DNA of 64,000 nucleotides from Linnemannia schmuckeri (taxonomy: Eukaryota; Mortierellomycota; Mortierellomycetes; Mortierellales; Mortierellaceae). The notes beneath the pieces are model-generated. The model was not told the origin of the DNA. It saw only the letters and a program-made list of their open reading frames with translations, and made no database searches. Both the position numbers and the translations under genes were made by a program. Positions 44,284-58,335 of the stretch are shown in pieces. The stretch's first letter is position 1, and each line of letters begins with the position of its first letter. The DNA lies in the NCBI GenBank assembly GCA_029449235.1, contig JANATG010000006.1, positions 2,108,001 through 2,172,000 of the forward strand, in the 5' to 3' direction.

Positions 44284-44498
44284 TTTTGTCATCGAGAGAG
44301 GTAAAAAACAATGAGTAAAACGTAAAACTAAAAGAATAACGACTAACAGCGGAGGAAGAAATTAATTACGAAGGAGAATAAACCAAAACAAACAATCAAA
44401 CCCCCCCCTCCCCCCAGGAGCAAAAAGAGATGAGAATTGATAGATTGAAAGGGCAAAGCAAAAGGCAAAAAAAAAGGGTTTATATATGTATATTAGTT
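44054..44498. other. Convergent intergenic region with T31 run
   Basis: A 445-bp gap between the GNAT and Ndt80-type stop codons. It holds a T31 run at 44252-44282 and a C-rich patch near 44401-44416. No gene. Confidence 0.6.
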
Positions 44499-47400
44499 CT
44501 AATACTCCGACTCAACTTTGACACTGTGGAGGGAAGGATAGCACGAACTTGTATCCTTATTGCTATTACTGCTGCTGTTGTCACCTGCATATGAATTCAG
44601 GTCATAGGCATCCTCGTATGTGTTGTTCGTTGCGACCGATGGCAGGTAAAGATGGTGCTGATGATGAAGCGTATTGCTGCTCTGCTGAACGCCAGCTGCC
44701 ATCCCATTGCTGTTGTTGTCGAGGTCGTGCAAAGTGTAACCGAAAGACGACGAAGCCGAAGAAGACGTCGTGGTCGTGGCAGTAGGTGTAGCCATGCCGT
44801 TCAACCCTGCATGTTCAAAATGGTCGCTGGTTGGCAGGTGCATAAAGATCGGAGCTAAAGAGGACGACGAAGACGATGGCTGAGGGTATGACGGCTTCTC
44901 GTCCGGTTCTGACTTGATCAGAGAGAATTGCCCTGTGCCTTCTCCTCCAGTCTGTTCCGAGAACGCGCCACTTGCTTGTATCATCGAAACTGAGGAATGC
45001 TGCTGCTGCTGCTGGTACTCGACGTCAAGTCCAGAATAGCCGCCAGTGGTGTTGTTGGCTCCTGCGGCAGAGGCGTGCAAAGCATGGCTAGCAGCAATGG
45101 CGACAGGAGAGTCAAACGATCCCTGATGTTGCTGCTGTTGGTATCCAGTAGAGTCTTGTCCACTGCCATCAGTCTCGTACGAGTTCTCCAACGTCGTCTC
45201 GAGCCGGCTATCGAAGGAATGACCTCCTGGACTCATTCCAGCCCCGGAAGTTCCTACCATCATCATTCGAGGAATCGATCCAAAGCTCGAAGGGCGCTGA
45301 GCAAAGTACGATGTTTGGCTATGATGATGGTATCCGTTTTCCTGTGGGGAAGGCTGTTGGTGACCACTATTGCCATTCTGGTAATGCTGGAAGGCCGGGT
45401 AAGCCATAGTAGGAGACGAGAATGCAGATCCATCGTAGGTTGAAGCAGGCGAAGACATGGACGACGCGTCGGTCCAGCCTTGGTGCGCCGTTGCTTGATT
45501 TGAATAAAACGATTGCACTGCGGCCATCGATCCTGCTGTACCAGGACTGTAGTCTGCACCAAATCCCATTCCTGGACCACCAGGCGAGATGGGCGAAAGT
45601 GGTCCACCACTGCGACTGCCGTCTGCCGCCGTCGAGAGACCAAGGTTCAGGGTGCTCATCTCGATACTAATGCCGGCGCCAGCGCCGATACTATGGTTCC
45701 GACTCTGAGCTCCCGAAAAGTGGCCCGCGTTATGGTACGGGTGATGCGTCGAGTGCGAGCTGATGCTTGAATGGCGTCTTTCCCTAAAGACACTTGAGGT
45801 GGGGGACAAAATCGTCTCTCCCTCCGGAGTATCGATATAGTGTCCAGGACTCCGACCACGGACCACCAGAGCATCGGATTGTGACGCAGCGACGCGGATG
45901 ATGTGGCCATCCTGGGTGTGAGCAAATAGATCGACCATCAGGATATAAAATTGCTGGGCTGCTCGTCTCTTCCCATTATTGGCAGTCGCCGTCTTGAACT
46001 GCACGCGCTCAAAGGTGGCAATCGACTGATTGCAGGTCGTCGCTGGCAATGCAAAGTTACCTCCTCCACGGATCTCGCGGCGGCTAGGGATGTTTTGAGG
46101 TCCCTTGTCGCGTTTTGGGGTATGTTGGATGAGACCGATCTTGGTGCTGGTGCTCGCAATCTTGGAAGAGATGGAGATCGAAAAGTGTGTCACCAGTGCC
46201 AAGCGAGTAGGTCCTGAGATCGGAGGCATAGAGGAGTGTTGCTCCGTAACCGATGCGGTGCCAGCGGCAGCAGCCGTCATCCTATTGTTGCTTCCTGTTG
46301 TGTCCGGTCCGGCGGCGCCCATAGTGAGTTCCGCCATGAATCCGAGCGATTCATCATCCATCTCCTTCTTGATCCTGTACAGTTGTCGCTGCTCATCTGC
46401 TGCTTGTGACATGGCAAAGTCCTGCTGCTGTCGGATCTCCTCGGAAAAGTCGGCAGGGAGAGGATCGGGCAGCTCGATGAGACAGGGTACCTCCGAAAAC
46501 TGAGAGTGGTCGAAACCCAAAATACAGAACGCCGTGCTGATCTGAAAGTAGTTCCGACGGTAACAAGTCCAAATGTCTCTCGTCATGAAGAATCCCTTTT
46601 CGATCCTAGCCATCACTTTGAGTTTGTACCTAGTGGAATATAAACCCAGAAAGAAAAAGATACGAAAGTAAAGATATCAAATGCAAAAAAAAGTGAGATA
46701 CGTTAAGAATGTGTACCTTTTGAGAATATGTAGGAAAGGTATCTCAACGACAAGAGTAAAGAGCATATGAACATGATGGAAGTGAATAGGATACTTACGA
46801 TTCGGCCTGGTTGAAACTGAACACATTGTAGAACTGTGTGGTATTGGAAAAGTATGGTCCATCTGAGGAAATGACAAGGGGTCCTCCTTTCCGAATTCGT
46901 TGAATTGGACGGGGGACAGTAGAGCCGGCAATCGAGTTGCGATGGTGGGCACCAGAACCACAGTGGATCATGCTAAAACAAATCAAAAAAGTGGGTTTAT
47001 CGGATAAAAAGTAGGTATACGGTTAGAGTGGGGCGCAAGTTGGGCGCAGATTGTTCTGCTTTGTTTTGGTTTGGTTTTTTTCTACTCATCCCAATAGTCA
47101 AAGGAACAAATATAGAACCAATAGAGTGAAGATCGCATGCGAGTCAGTGTTGATTTTGACATTGATGAATGGGTTGAGGTCTGCCGAACAAACCTTTTCT
47201 CGTTGTAATTGTGCGGGAAGAAGCCAGGGAGACTGGCGCGATGGTGGAGCATTCCGTTTGTGTCGGAGCTGTGTTGGAACACACAGTGGTGCAAGTGTAT
47301 TTCGAAAAGCCATAAAAAGACAAAGGATTTTCCCGAGGGATGGGATTGGTCAATGTGGGTGGTTATTGATGAGACGTGGCGATTGGCCAAAAGCCTAAAA

Positions 47401-48434
47401 GTATCACCGATTGTTTCTTTTTCTATTCAGGCACCATCAACTCTTGACGGGTTCGATCATCGTTGCTCTTGCTTTACTTACCTAGAGAATGGGTCTTGTC
47501 CGAGGCCATAGCAGTTCTGCACTGGAGATAAATCTTGCTGCTTTTGTTGCTGCTGCTGGTATTGGTTCTCTTGTTGCTGCTGGCATTCTTTTGATGTTTG
47601 CTTCTCTGCACAAGTTCTAAGAAAATATGAATAGGCAAACAAGAGCGCCAATAGTGGTGGGATAAATGGGAAAAGAAGAAGGAGACTATGGTCAGAGGAC
47701 AATAAACGGGGAGCAGACATTCCACTTTCTTTCTTCTCATGCCAGTGAGTGAGCGAGTGAGTGGGAACGGACTTTTTGCGACAAGTCTTTTTTCTTTTTT
47801 TTGAGAGCGAAAAAGGTGAGCACTGGCCAACCGTAAAGTCCGCACACATGTTCTAATAGGACTCTGATGATTCCACGCTAGCACTGCACTCTTCTCCTGC
47901 TCCTCTATCGGCTTACCCGCACTTGCCTCTTTTCTTCTATCTCTCTCGCATCCCTTCGGTGTTTCCGTACTCATTTTCATCGCATCGCATCACATCACAT
48001 CACATCACATCGCATTTTTTTTAATCTTTCTCTTCTCTCTTTCCTTCGAGCTATTGCTCTCGGATATTCCGTAAGAGAGGGAGACCCTACGGCTGTATGT
48101 ACACTTACATTGGAGAAATAATGGCCAATCCTGCCAAAGGAGGTTCTGATAGACTGGAGGTGGGCTGTAGTGGACGCACAGGGGAGCTCGTGAGGGGGTG
48201 CATATGCGGCGGATCCATTGGGTAAAACGTTGCTGCATCATGTAGACTTGTCAACGTGTTGTTTGAAGCGCTGTTGGTAGTGATGGTCTCCTGACTGAAC
48301 GGAGTTGTCTCGGTGCATACTGGCGGACCTGGTGGCAGCGGACAGAGTGCAGGATGCGAGAGCGAAGACATTGAGGCCGGAGTTGTTGTCTCCACGGCAA
48401 CAGGAGAAGATGGTGATGGCAAAGAAACGACCAT
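44499..48434 (-). CDS. Ndt80/PhoG-type transcription factor
   Basis: Four exons (48434-48109, 47616-47482, 46972-46799, 46629-44499) join in frame to 921 residues. An Ndt80-family DNA-binding domain begins around residue 155 and continues for ~250 residues: GPYFSNTTQFYNVFSFNQAE, KGFFMTRDIWTCYRRNYFQI, HTPKRDKGPQNIPSRREIRG and LMVDLFAHTQDGH are clear family blocks. In ascomycetes such factors (Ndt80, Vib-1, PhoG) control meiosis, nutrient response or cell fusion; animal MYRF shares the fold. The N-terminus is Pro/Ser/Thr-rich and exon 2 is Gln-rich. The long C-terminal half is Ser/Gly/Gln/His-rich and probably disordered activation sequence. The upstream region is unusually long (~6.9 kb). Confidence 0.9.
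47980..48015. repeat. Pentanucleotide repeat (CATCR)n
   Basis: Seven tandem CATCG/CATCA units in intron 1 of the Ndt80-type gene. Confidence 0.9.
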
Positions 48435-49570
48435 TTTGGTAGTAGAAGAAAAAAGATACAAAAAGAAAGTGAGGAGTGAACGAAAGGAGTTGACGAAAAG
48501 TAGGCCGATGGGAGGGGGTGACAGGTGAAGGAGAGTCTACAGAATAATTCAATGGAACAGACAAAAAAATTACAACTGAGCAAAAAAAAAGTAAAAAGGA
48601 TGGGAATCAATTGGCACAGACTGCAAAGAAGGTATTAAAGGAGTTTATGAACAATGTGAAAGAATATGAGCAATTGGTGAACAATCAGCAGGAAAAAAAA
48701 AAAAAAAAAGAAAGAAACGAGCAAAAGAAGGTATACGGGGAAAGAGGGAAAAAATACAAGAAAAGGGAGAAAGAAAGAAAGAGATATTGTTAATAGAGCT
48801 CGGAGGGGAGTTTATGTGCTAACAAAGTTGAACGTGCAAGAACGCCAGATTGGCAAAGGGGAGGGTCATATGTATGTTAAAAAAAAGTTCTTGGCAAAAA
48901 AACGATAGTATGACAACGTGTGAAGTTTCGACGAAAAAAATAAAAAAAGTGAGATCACCCTTGTGTCTGATTCTATTTGGAGAAAGGATGATGAACAGAG
49001 ATGGACGGTGAGGAATGAGAGTGAATGGACGCGAGGAGTTGAGGGTGGGTCTGGGGGGGGGGTGTAGGTACGTCTCGCTGGCTGCGCGTGTACACAGCAA
49101 AAAAATGGATGTGAAAAAAGGGGCGGGTGACTGAAACGAAAATCGAGGAGGGAAGCAAAGGAAGGGAGGGGGGCGGATTTTGTCGGGCGTTGTTTTACAG
49201 TTGTGAAGGATGTGTGCAGGGGAGAGAGAGAAAGAGACGGGAAAAATGGAATGAGATGACAGGTGACAGGTGGTGGTGGTGGTGGAATGAGCAGAAGGTG
49301 AGTGAGTGAAGAGCACCAAGAAGGAAAAGAAAAAAGAAAGAGTAAAGAGAAAGAGGAAGAAGAGGGATAGGAGGAAAGGAAGGTGAGGAAGGAAGAAGAA
49401 GAATAAAAAAAAATGAAGTTAGCAAAAAGAGCAAAAGAACTAATGAGAAAAAAACGAAGTAAGCGGAAATGTAAAGTGGGAGAGAAGAGTGGGAGTGAGA
49501 GCGAGAGAGCAAGTGCGAGAAAGGACTGTTGGACCATTGGACAATCATCAAGTGCAAGATCCACCTTTTA

Positions 49571-49603
<33 letters not shown>

Positions 49604-52600
49604 GCTTTCCTTTTCTTTTTTTCTTATTCATTCGCTGCTTCTTTTTCACTTCTGACTTCACCTTCACGCCACCCTCTCTCTCTCCCTCTCTCTATACATA
49701 CTCAATGAGCACTAATTGCGAGCCATAGCTTGAATTCGCCGCGATGGGTATGGTGTGGGTCGAAACGATGGGCTGAACTGCATGAGAAAAAATAGCGGGC
49801 TAACAAAAAGGTGTTGAAGAAGAAGCAAAAAAACGAGTGCCAGCGAATGAAGGAAGGGCGCGCTCAATACCTTGTCATGCTCGATGACCGCGATAAAAAG
49901 CAAACGACGGAAGACCACTGCTTGTTTTGATTGTTGTTTGGCTTCCTTCTTTTTGTTTGTATGGTTCATGCAGCAAAGTAGCACTAAAGCTCCAAATAAA
50001 TATGAAAGTGAGGAATCAATTGGTCCGCATGCGACAATAATACATACTTCTCTTATTGTTGTTTTTTCGCACTCATTGTAGCGACATGGCGTGAACGTGT
50101 TCTTGCATATCGCTCTATTTTTCATTCTTTGTTACTCTTCTGTTGTTGCTCTTGTTGGTGTGTACATGTCCAGTACATGTACCTGAAAAATGACAGATAT
50201 CAAAAGAGAGAGGCGACTCTATCATCTGTCGTCTGTGCCTGCGAACCCACCAATTAATAACCGACGGCATTTTTCAACTTCGCCAATACGTGTTATCAGT
50301 TGCAGCTATACCCAACACCCTCTCTCCCTTTTTTACCCTTCGGTCTTTACACTTCGGCACTCATCCGACTGGGTGAACAAAAGCAAGAAACAAACTCAAA
50401 CGCTTGTTTGTTCATCGATATGCCTTGGCCTTCATCGTCATTTTATCCCTGTTTCCAACTCTACTCATTTTTAGTAATCTCAAAGATCTTCCTTCTTCTC
50501 AATTTTCTCACTTTCACTTCTCCGTGTTCGCTAGTTCACAACGCAGCTATTGGTCATAAATTCGTTTATTCTAATCTTCGCCTTTTCACTTTCCCTTTCC
50601 CTTACTCAATCTTATTCGGGTTACTCAACTCAAAACCCGATCTCTCATTGTTCATGTATGTACACTTCCTCCACTTTACCTCAAACCCTACATTTGAGAA
50701 ATGCACTTGAGCATCTGTTACTCGGCGCGAGCAAGCTAAAGACCGTCACTTTTTCCTCTGCACAATTCCCGCTCCTCTTCAGCGTTTCATTCTCTTGGTT
50801 GCTCAACATTTCAAATGTCAAATGCTTAAAATCCAATCTGCAGACCAACTACCCGTTCGCTCTCATGGTTTCTGAATTTATCTGTCATGATGATTAAGAA
50901 AAAACAAGCCTGAGAGGATGAGGAGAACGACAAGAAAATGACATCCTTGAGAGGTCAGGCCAGGCAAGCATTACATGGAAAAACTTCCAAAAAATAGTTT
51001 GAATAGCAAACGGAAAAAAAGCAGAAAAACAGCCTTTCCGGAATTCAAACTACGGATCATTTAATAGACTGATATATGTAGCCCAGTAGTATATGCATGC
51101 AATCGAGGTCTTTTTTTTTTTTTTTTTTTTTTTTTTTTGCCCAACCTTACTGTTCAACACTGTTACGTGTGTACTTGACGACGGCACGGATAGAGTTTTC
51201 TAAAGTGCTCTCAGAGCGTTTTTTTTTTCTGTCTTTCGACTGTTTTCATTCTTTGTTATTGTTCGAGTTTAAGGTCAGATCGCTGGCTCGGTCGCTCTCT
51301 CTTTTACTTTTCACTCGCTCTCTTCGTCGTTTAATCGCGGGCATAATTACCGGTCCTCTATGTAAGAACTTTTTATCGCATTGAATCCGTCCGCCTTTTT
51401 TTCGTTTCTACGTGTATCGACAATTGCATGTTCATTACCATCCACTGTTATAATCTTACTCCCAAGGTCTCGTTTATCTCGACTCGTTTAAAAAACAGAA
51501 CAGCGTAGAAGAGACGTTGAGGATTTGAGATTTCATTCCCTCCATGCAAATATTCGCCCAACCCACAATTACACACGTCGCGCATTGTCCAAAACGCCAT
51601 GATTGTTGTTGCATGGTTTGCTCAATTGACGGAAGAATGAAAGAACCCAAGAGTCATTAGACAGAATAAATAATAAATAACAACAGCACAACGACAACAA
51701 AACTTGGAAAAAACAAAAACAAAAATCAAACAACGAGGAACGAGTACACACGAATGCGTACTATGTGTCGTATGAATTTCAAATGGAACAATGGGTGTCA
51801 GAGAACAAGTGACCCAATGTCAAAAAAAAGAGTTGGGCGTAGAAATTTTTCACCCCTTCCTCCGTCACTTATTGTCATTGTCACCTTCTACCTTCTTCCC
51901 TTCTTCCCTTCTCTTCTTCTTTTCTCTCTATCTATAACGCACTCACTCACTCATCCTCTTGTTTTGTCCTGGTGTCTTATGTAGGATCTGTGCGACCTTA
52001 TTTTTTTTCGCTTTTCTTTTCTTTCTACTTGAAGATTTGTTTCAAGGCGAGTGACTTTCTTACATATTTGAGTCGATGGGTACCAAGGAGGAGTAAAGCA
52101 TAGGACAAACAGGGGTCAGGCCTGACAGAGTTAAGAACAAGAATGACAAATAAATAAATAAATAAAGAAGACAATACCAGGGTGAAAGCCAAAAAAGTAA
52201 CAGCTAGCAGCAACCAACAGCAATCACCCAAGGAAAGACAACAACAAACATAAAAAAAACAACGAATGTGTGAGCAATTGTCATTTGGTTCCTCCGCGGT
52301 TCCCTCCTCCTTCTTGTCGAACAATGCAGACAAGAAAAAAAACAAAAAAAAAACAAACAAGAGACCCACATTGGCGCCGGTCGCATCCTATTGGTTTAGT
52401 GGGAGGCAATCAAGCAATGCAAACAGTAATTTTGAGATTAACGTTCTTAACAGAACGATAAAAGGAAAAGTACAAATGGGAAGGAACAGAAAAAGTAGAG
52501 GAAATCCCAGGAAACAGGAAACACAGCAGTACGGATTATCCAGCTGTCCATCAAGTTAATCAGGAAGGAAAAAATGGAGCCGACAAATAGAAACAACAGA

Positions 52601-54327
52601 GGCAGGAAGGTGTACAATCGGGAGATACATCGCCACTGCCATACTTTCGACAGCGACTATAATGATAACAAAAACAAAACGGACGAGCGATTAAGTGGTT
52701 CGATTGCACAGATGACCTTCTCTCCTTCTCTCCTTCATCTTTTTGGATGAACCTTCACATTATGCTTTCTTTTCATAGGTTTGCTACATCTCCACTATCG
52801 CAAAACTATACCAACAAACAACACATCCACTTTTGTTTTCATAATTGCATACCAGTATCCATCTTGTAAGGGTAACAACAAATACAATCAACATCAACAA
52901 ACATCAATACTAATAATTGCACCGAGAATAAGTGAGGATAGTTATTAGAAAGCATTGGCCTGTAAGTAGAACCCAAAAAATGCTGAAAGTGAGCATCAGG
53001 TGAAAGTCATCCCTTCCCTTCCTTCTCTTTCCACTGTCTCTACCTCTCTGCCCTTCTTTACATCTTTTCCTTGTCACTTATACTTCCGTTTTGACGCCTT
53101 AGAATCCATTTTGTTTTTATTTAGGCATATAGAAGCAACAACAACAAACAACAAACAGCCAAAAGACAACTGACAAGCAAATTAGAGAACAACAACAAAA
53201 CGGCAACACGGAAAGAGGGAAGGGAATAAAGAGGGAGTGATTCCTGAGAAGTTGAGAGCCTTTCTGTCTTCTTGAAAATCACGGCTTCACACACACCTTC
53301 GTTAGTTTACAATAACAACAATTGCAATCAACAACAAGAACGCCTGCATAATATAAACAAAACAGCCAACATGCGCACATCATAGAATGAGGATGTGCAG
53401 ATGAAATGGGACTAGCACCATCTCCCGCAATCCTATCGTCCTGAAAAAATGCGTGTGTGCCTATGTGAATGTGGCATGTTCATTTGTTGAGTCTCCTTCC
53501 TCTCTTTACTCTTCCCCCTATCGTTTCTCTCCATCTCTCGCTCTCTCAATCATTTCCTACGCCCGCGGCCTTTTTTTTTGCATTATTTCACTCTAAGTGA
53601 GTTTTTTTACCCTTTCCCCTTGTTTACTTCTCGCTGGTGGAGGACGCATATATTTTTCGACCAAAAGCTCTTTGCTCATTCGTCTTTGACTGAATGCCGG
53701 TCTTTTTTTTCTTGCAGGCCATAAAACCTTCTTTTCCCTTTCCCAACCATAATTTTGTTGACACCAACGAAAATCAAACATATAAGTTCCAGTTTGGGTG
53801 ATGTTTTTTAACACTTTTTTGTCCATCAACGATACCCTATCTGCTCAAATGGGGTTTTCCCGCGTAGCGAACGAAGGAATGTCAGAGTGCCCACATAGAG
53901 GGGATGGAGGAAGAGGAAGGGAAAATGAAGCGAAGTTTAGAGAAAGGGGGCGAACTTAGCATACAGAAACTATTCATGCCCAAAAAAAAAAACAAAAAAA
54001 AAAAAGAATAACAGTAACAACTACAATAACTACGGAGAAGGGCAATTGATCTTAGTAAGGAGAATACGATGTGTTTAGAGTTGACAGAAACAAAAAGGAA
54101 GGCGGGTTGAATACAAGGTGTCAACTTCTTTTTATTTCTTTCTATGTCGACCAAAGAGTGGAATGATGTTCTTTTTTTTCTGTTTTTCTGTACATGAGGG
54201 AGGGAAGAGCCCAATGTTATTGCCTTGCATGTCAAGGTCTCGAGTCAGGTCTTACCAGACTCCCTCTTTTTTACTCTCTTCCCTGGCCGCCTCCACTAGT
54301 TCCGAAAATCCCATTACCCAACCGATT

Positions 54328-54379
<52 letters not shown>

Positions 54380-55304
54380 CTCGCCTCACTTGGCCCCTTG
54401 GTACGCAAGAGAGGATGGTGGTTCCTACGCCGATATCTATTTCGTCCTGTGACGCGATTGATACAACCGCCAACCAACCAACCAACCCAAAGGTTGTCAT
54501 ATTCCCCTTCTCCCTCAAAATCCTTTTAATATACACAGGTCATGCTGCTGGGCGCCTCAGATACCCTAACAAGAGTACGATGGAAATGGCGTCCATGCAC
54601 CCATCCGCTCACATCTATTTGTACTTTTTGATGCCAAATTCTGAATCTGGTGCATACACGCGTTACTCCATACCTCTTTACCCTCAATTTAACTAACCGG
54701 CTCATAACATGCTGAGGCATATCGCGTCATTCTGGGTTGTAAGAGGAGACCATATGACGCGTTGTTTTTACTTTGATGGTTTTTTTAGAAAATGACGGAT
54801 ATAAACGCTTGTTGTGTCACTTTATGAGCGAAGCCGCGTTATTTCGGTCGAGGTGGAGTACTGTGGAGGCGGAGATGGTGTGAGGTCGGACGGAAAGGTG
54901 TTGTCTCTCTTCTGTTTTATGCTGTGCTGTGTGCATCACCCATATGAAACAGCCACAAACAGCCATCTTCACTGCATTATGCTTCTCGAAGGGCCGCACG
55001 GGGACATCAATTTGCAATTGTCAAGTGTGGTAATAGCCCCGCGGCATAATTAGTTGTGTTGATACATGGGCGAGGCTTTTATTATGGCAAGCTTGATGAA
55101 AGGACTAATTGCGAACGGTCCTCCGTTACATGACGGTTTAGCAGTCCTTGGCACGGAAATGATATTTTTTTTTTTTTTTTTTTTTTTTTTTACATTTGCT
55201 CTCTTTTCCACTCACCACCAACACAGGCCAAAAAGGACCAAAGGAAATCAACGTCGTCTCACACGGACAACTGGCTCGGGACAACGTGCACCAGTTCACA
55301 AATC
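48435..55304. other. 6.9-kb gene desert, upstream of Ndt80-type gene
   Basis: No convincing coding region on either strand. It contains T30 (49573-49602), T28 (51111-51138), T42 (54338-54379) and T27 (55165-55191) runs, GA- and CT-rich patches, and CAA/ACAA-rich stretches (52860-52920, 53130-53210, 53300-53340). It separates two divergent genes and may hold long leaders and regulatory sites of the transcription-factor gene. Confidence 0.6.
54338..54379. repeat. T42 homopolymer
   Basis: Uninterrupted run of 42 T, the longest homopolymer in the window. Confidence 0.95.
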
Positions 55305-56751
55305 ATGACACTGACAATCAGAGTTGGACCAAGTCGACGCGAAGAGACACTCAAACCATGCCCTGTCAACAGGGACTCAGAGCCAGTCTATATCTCTTCT
55401 GAACATTTTGAAGGTCTTGTTACCGTCCGAATTCAACGCCACCATTCTTCACTGACAAGCAAAAGTACCTCCACCTGTGCTTACTTTGACAACCATAGCA
55501 GAGTCTTTTCTTTGCAATGGCAGGGTATGTTTCTTTCCTTATTAGCTTTGTACGACTGTTCATGTTTGCCTGTGCTGGCTCAATCTATCTTGCAGTTGTC
55601 ACATGCTCACTCTATCCTCTATCTATCAACCCATCTTATTTCCTCCGACGATAAAACTCATACACATATATCAAAAAGGTCGATTCAAGGCAACGAACCC
55701 ATGGAGCAAGGATGGACTATGGGACGCAGATGAGGTCTTGTTTATAGCCGAGGTCGAAGACAAGATCTATGTACCGATGGGGACCTCGATCGCGACGGCG
55801 TTCGCTCGGACAATCGATCCTTCATTTATTGCCGATGGGATCTGGGATGCCAAGAGGCCTTGGGTTGGGAGTCCTCTTGTCAGTGGGATGAACGTCTTGC
55901 GTGTCTGGAAAGCGTCGTCCAATTTGGAACCACCAACAGCGATAACGATTTCGACAGGAACAGGATGTGACGTTGAATCTGGAGATTGCAGCAACACGGA
56001 GAGTCAAGATCGAGGAGGTGACGACGGAAATAGAAAAAAGAAGGAGAAAGGAGTTGGTCCCTGGATATACCATGGCACGCATCGACTGGAAGAAGGACAC
56101 TTGGATCTCTTGACCGAGGCAGAAGCACAACGACAACAAAGTCAAGTCAGCGACACACTCACCACCACCTCTGTGGATTCAATCACACCAGCATCAGCCA
56201 CATCTGCAACAACAACTGCAACGGTGCAACAACAGCTGCAAGGACTGACATCATACCAACGACGACGATATTTCACAAAAGCCGAGCACCGACGGTCGGT
56301 AGTCTTTGCACCAGACCTGGTGATCGCGGGAGATTTTTTCAATAATTTCACGAATTTTGAGACGAGGCGAGTGACCATGGGGGTCTCAATCCGGATGGAG
56401 AGGGTGCTACGGGATGATCAGCCCTTGCGGTTTGTTTGCAAGTCTCGTCGCCACTTACAGAAACAACAACAGAAAGGATGGCCGATTAAGCGCAGGAATG
56501 AGAAGAGGAAGAGCAAACACGAGGTTGAATCGACGGCGCTTTCTGGAGGCGGAAGGAGCAATGGTGGCGAAGAGGAAGACGAAGAAGAGATGGATATTGT
56601 TACTAAAGATTCAGATGATGACGATGTTGATGTTGATGGTGGCGAGGGAGATGAGCATCTGGAGGAGGAGGAAGAGGAGGAAGAGATTGTTTTTTTTGTG
56701 GTTGAGCTGCGGTGGGATCACCCCAGCATTATGGTGCTCTATAAAAGCTGA
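55305..56751 (+). CDS. DUF1769-family protein
   Basis: Exons 55305-55524 and 55679-56751 join in frame to 430 residues. It resembles the fungal DUF1769 family (function unknown): a start of the type LTIRVGP, ISSEHFEGLVTVRI, CAYFDNHSRVFSLQWQGRF, a DEVLFIAEVEDKIYVPMGTS segment, an IDPSFIADGIWDAKRPWVGSPL block and NVLRVWK. Late conserved parts recur near VVFAPDLVIAGDFFNNF and the last ~20 residues (VVELRWDHPS). Between these lie a low-complexity Ser/Thr/Gln stretch and a long acidic tract (EEDEEE ... DDDDVDVDGGEGDEHLEEEEEEEE). No signal or membrane segment is seen. Confidence 0.75.
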
Positions 56752-58335
56752 CGAGTAAAAAAAAAAAGAGCCATACGGCGTTGCGTTTATTATCTAATAG
56801 CATCGCAGCATTGGAAAACAAAAAAAGATCGACCCGGCTTGAGCTATGCTGGTTTAATGTCATCGACAGTAAAAGATACCATCGCTTTTCTTTTTTATGT
56901 GATACGAGGAGGAGGGAGTTTATGCAACGGTCTTCTAGGGGGGTCCTTTTTTTTTATCCTTGCGTTACGAATAATGTTATCGTTTAATTGGCAAGAAGAG
57001 TAGCGAGAGTGAGGAGGAAAGAAACAGAAAAAGGCGTTGAAAGGAATGAAGTGACGAAGGAAAGGAAGGGAAGGGCTGGGTGTGAAGGAAGGTGGGTAAT
57101 GTAGGGTTGGGTGGAGTGCTCCCACGCGTGTGGCGTGAATAATCGACAGACAGACGGCGTCTCTACCTCTTTTTTTGTATTTTACCTTTCGCCTTTTACT
57201 TTATTTGTTTTCCCGCCCTCATGCCCATCTGCCCTCCCCCTTTCCTTTCTTTGTCCAAAAAGAATACGAGGGATGAAAAAGGGTCATCCGTCCGACCGCA
57301 ATAAAATAAAGTCCTTATCCGATCCTCTCATCCCATCCACTCTCTGTGTACCAAAGCGAGACCAACAAGAGAAGCCACGAGGGAGAGAGCAAAAGAAAGA
57401 AGGGTAAAAAGGAAAAGAAAGAAGGAAAAGAAAGAAACAAAATGAACGGCCAAGGAAGGAAATGAAAACGACGAACAGACAACAAACAACAGACAAACAA
57501 GCAAAGCGGGTCAAAGGTCAACAGGCCAAAGACAATTGGTTCGATTTGAAGACCACAAGATGAAAAGGAGTCTCTGTCCGTTCTTTTTCTTTGTTGATGG
57601 TCATTTCCTTTCTTTTTTTACTTCCTCTTCATAGACTGGTCTAGATGAACAGCTACATCGACAGGGATTGCAGCAGCAACCAAGGTTCATTTTGAGAGTC
57701 GATCTGTTATTATTAAGTACACATGGCAGGTGGAGTGGAGCGGCAGCAAGGGTGGGGTTATGTACCGTATGTACGATGTCGTGGAGCTTAGATCGTGCGG
57801 GTGTTGAATGATTGAAGACAGCAGACAGCAAAAAAAAAGTCAAAAAGTAAGGGAGAGAGAGAGAGGGAGAGAGAAAGGGTGAGAGAGGAGAGAGAAGAGG
57901 GGGAGAGTTGCGATTCCCTCCGCACACACAAGTACTGTGCGAGTGTGTGTCTCTCTCCTGCTCTGTCGTCCCCCTCCTTCCCTTCCCTTCCCTTCCTTTC
58001 CCTTCCCTTCCCTTCTTTTTGCTCTCTCCCTTTCTCTCCCTCTCTCTCTGTCTGCGGTGCGGTGGCTGTCTTCTTCTCTTCACTCCCTTTGGCTTTGTGT
58101 CATTTTTTTTTTTCTGTCTTTTTCATCATCACGTTGTCTCTGTTCTCTTTTCTCTTTTCATCATCTCTTCATCGATCTGATCATTCACTTATCCCTTATA
58201 CATACTCTTTCTCGCTTACATCCACTCTCACTCTCATTCTCATTCTCATCCTCACTTTCACTTCGCCCACTCTCCTTCTCACTTCCTATTCTCACAGACA
58301 TACTCCCCCCTCCCTCTAACACTTATCAAACAAAC
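56752..58335. other. Intergenic region and CT-rich Ras leader
   Basis: About 1.6 kb. It is GA-rich at 57000-57080 and 57840-57900; from 57960 to 58320 it is almost pure pyrimidine on the plus strand, including (CCTTC)n around 57972-58015, probably the Ras promoter and 5' UTR. No gene is seen. Confidence 0.6.
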
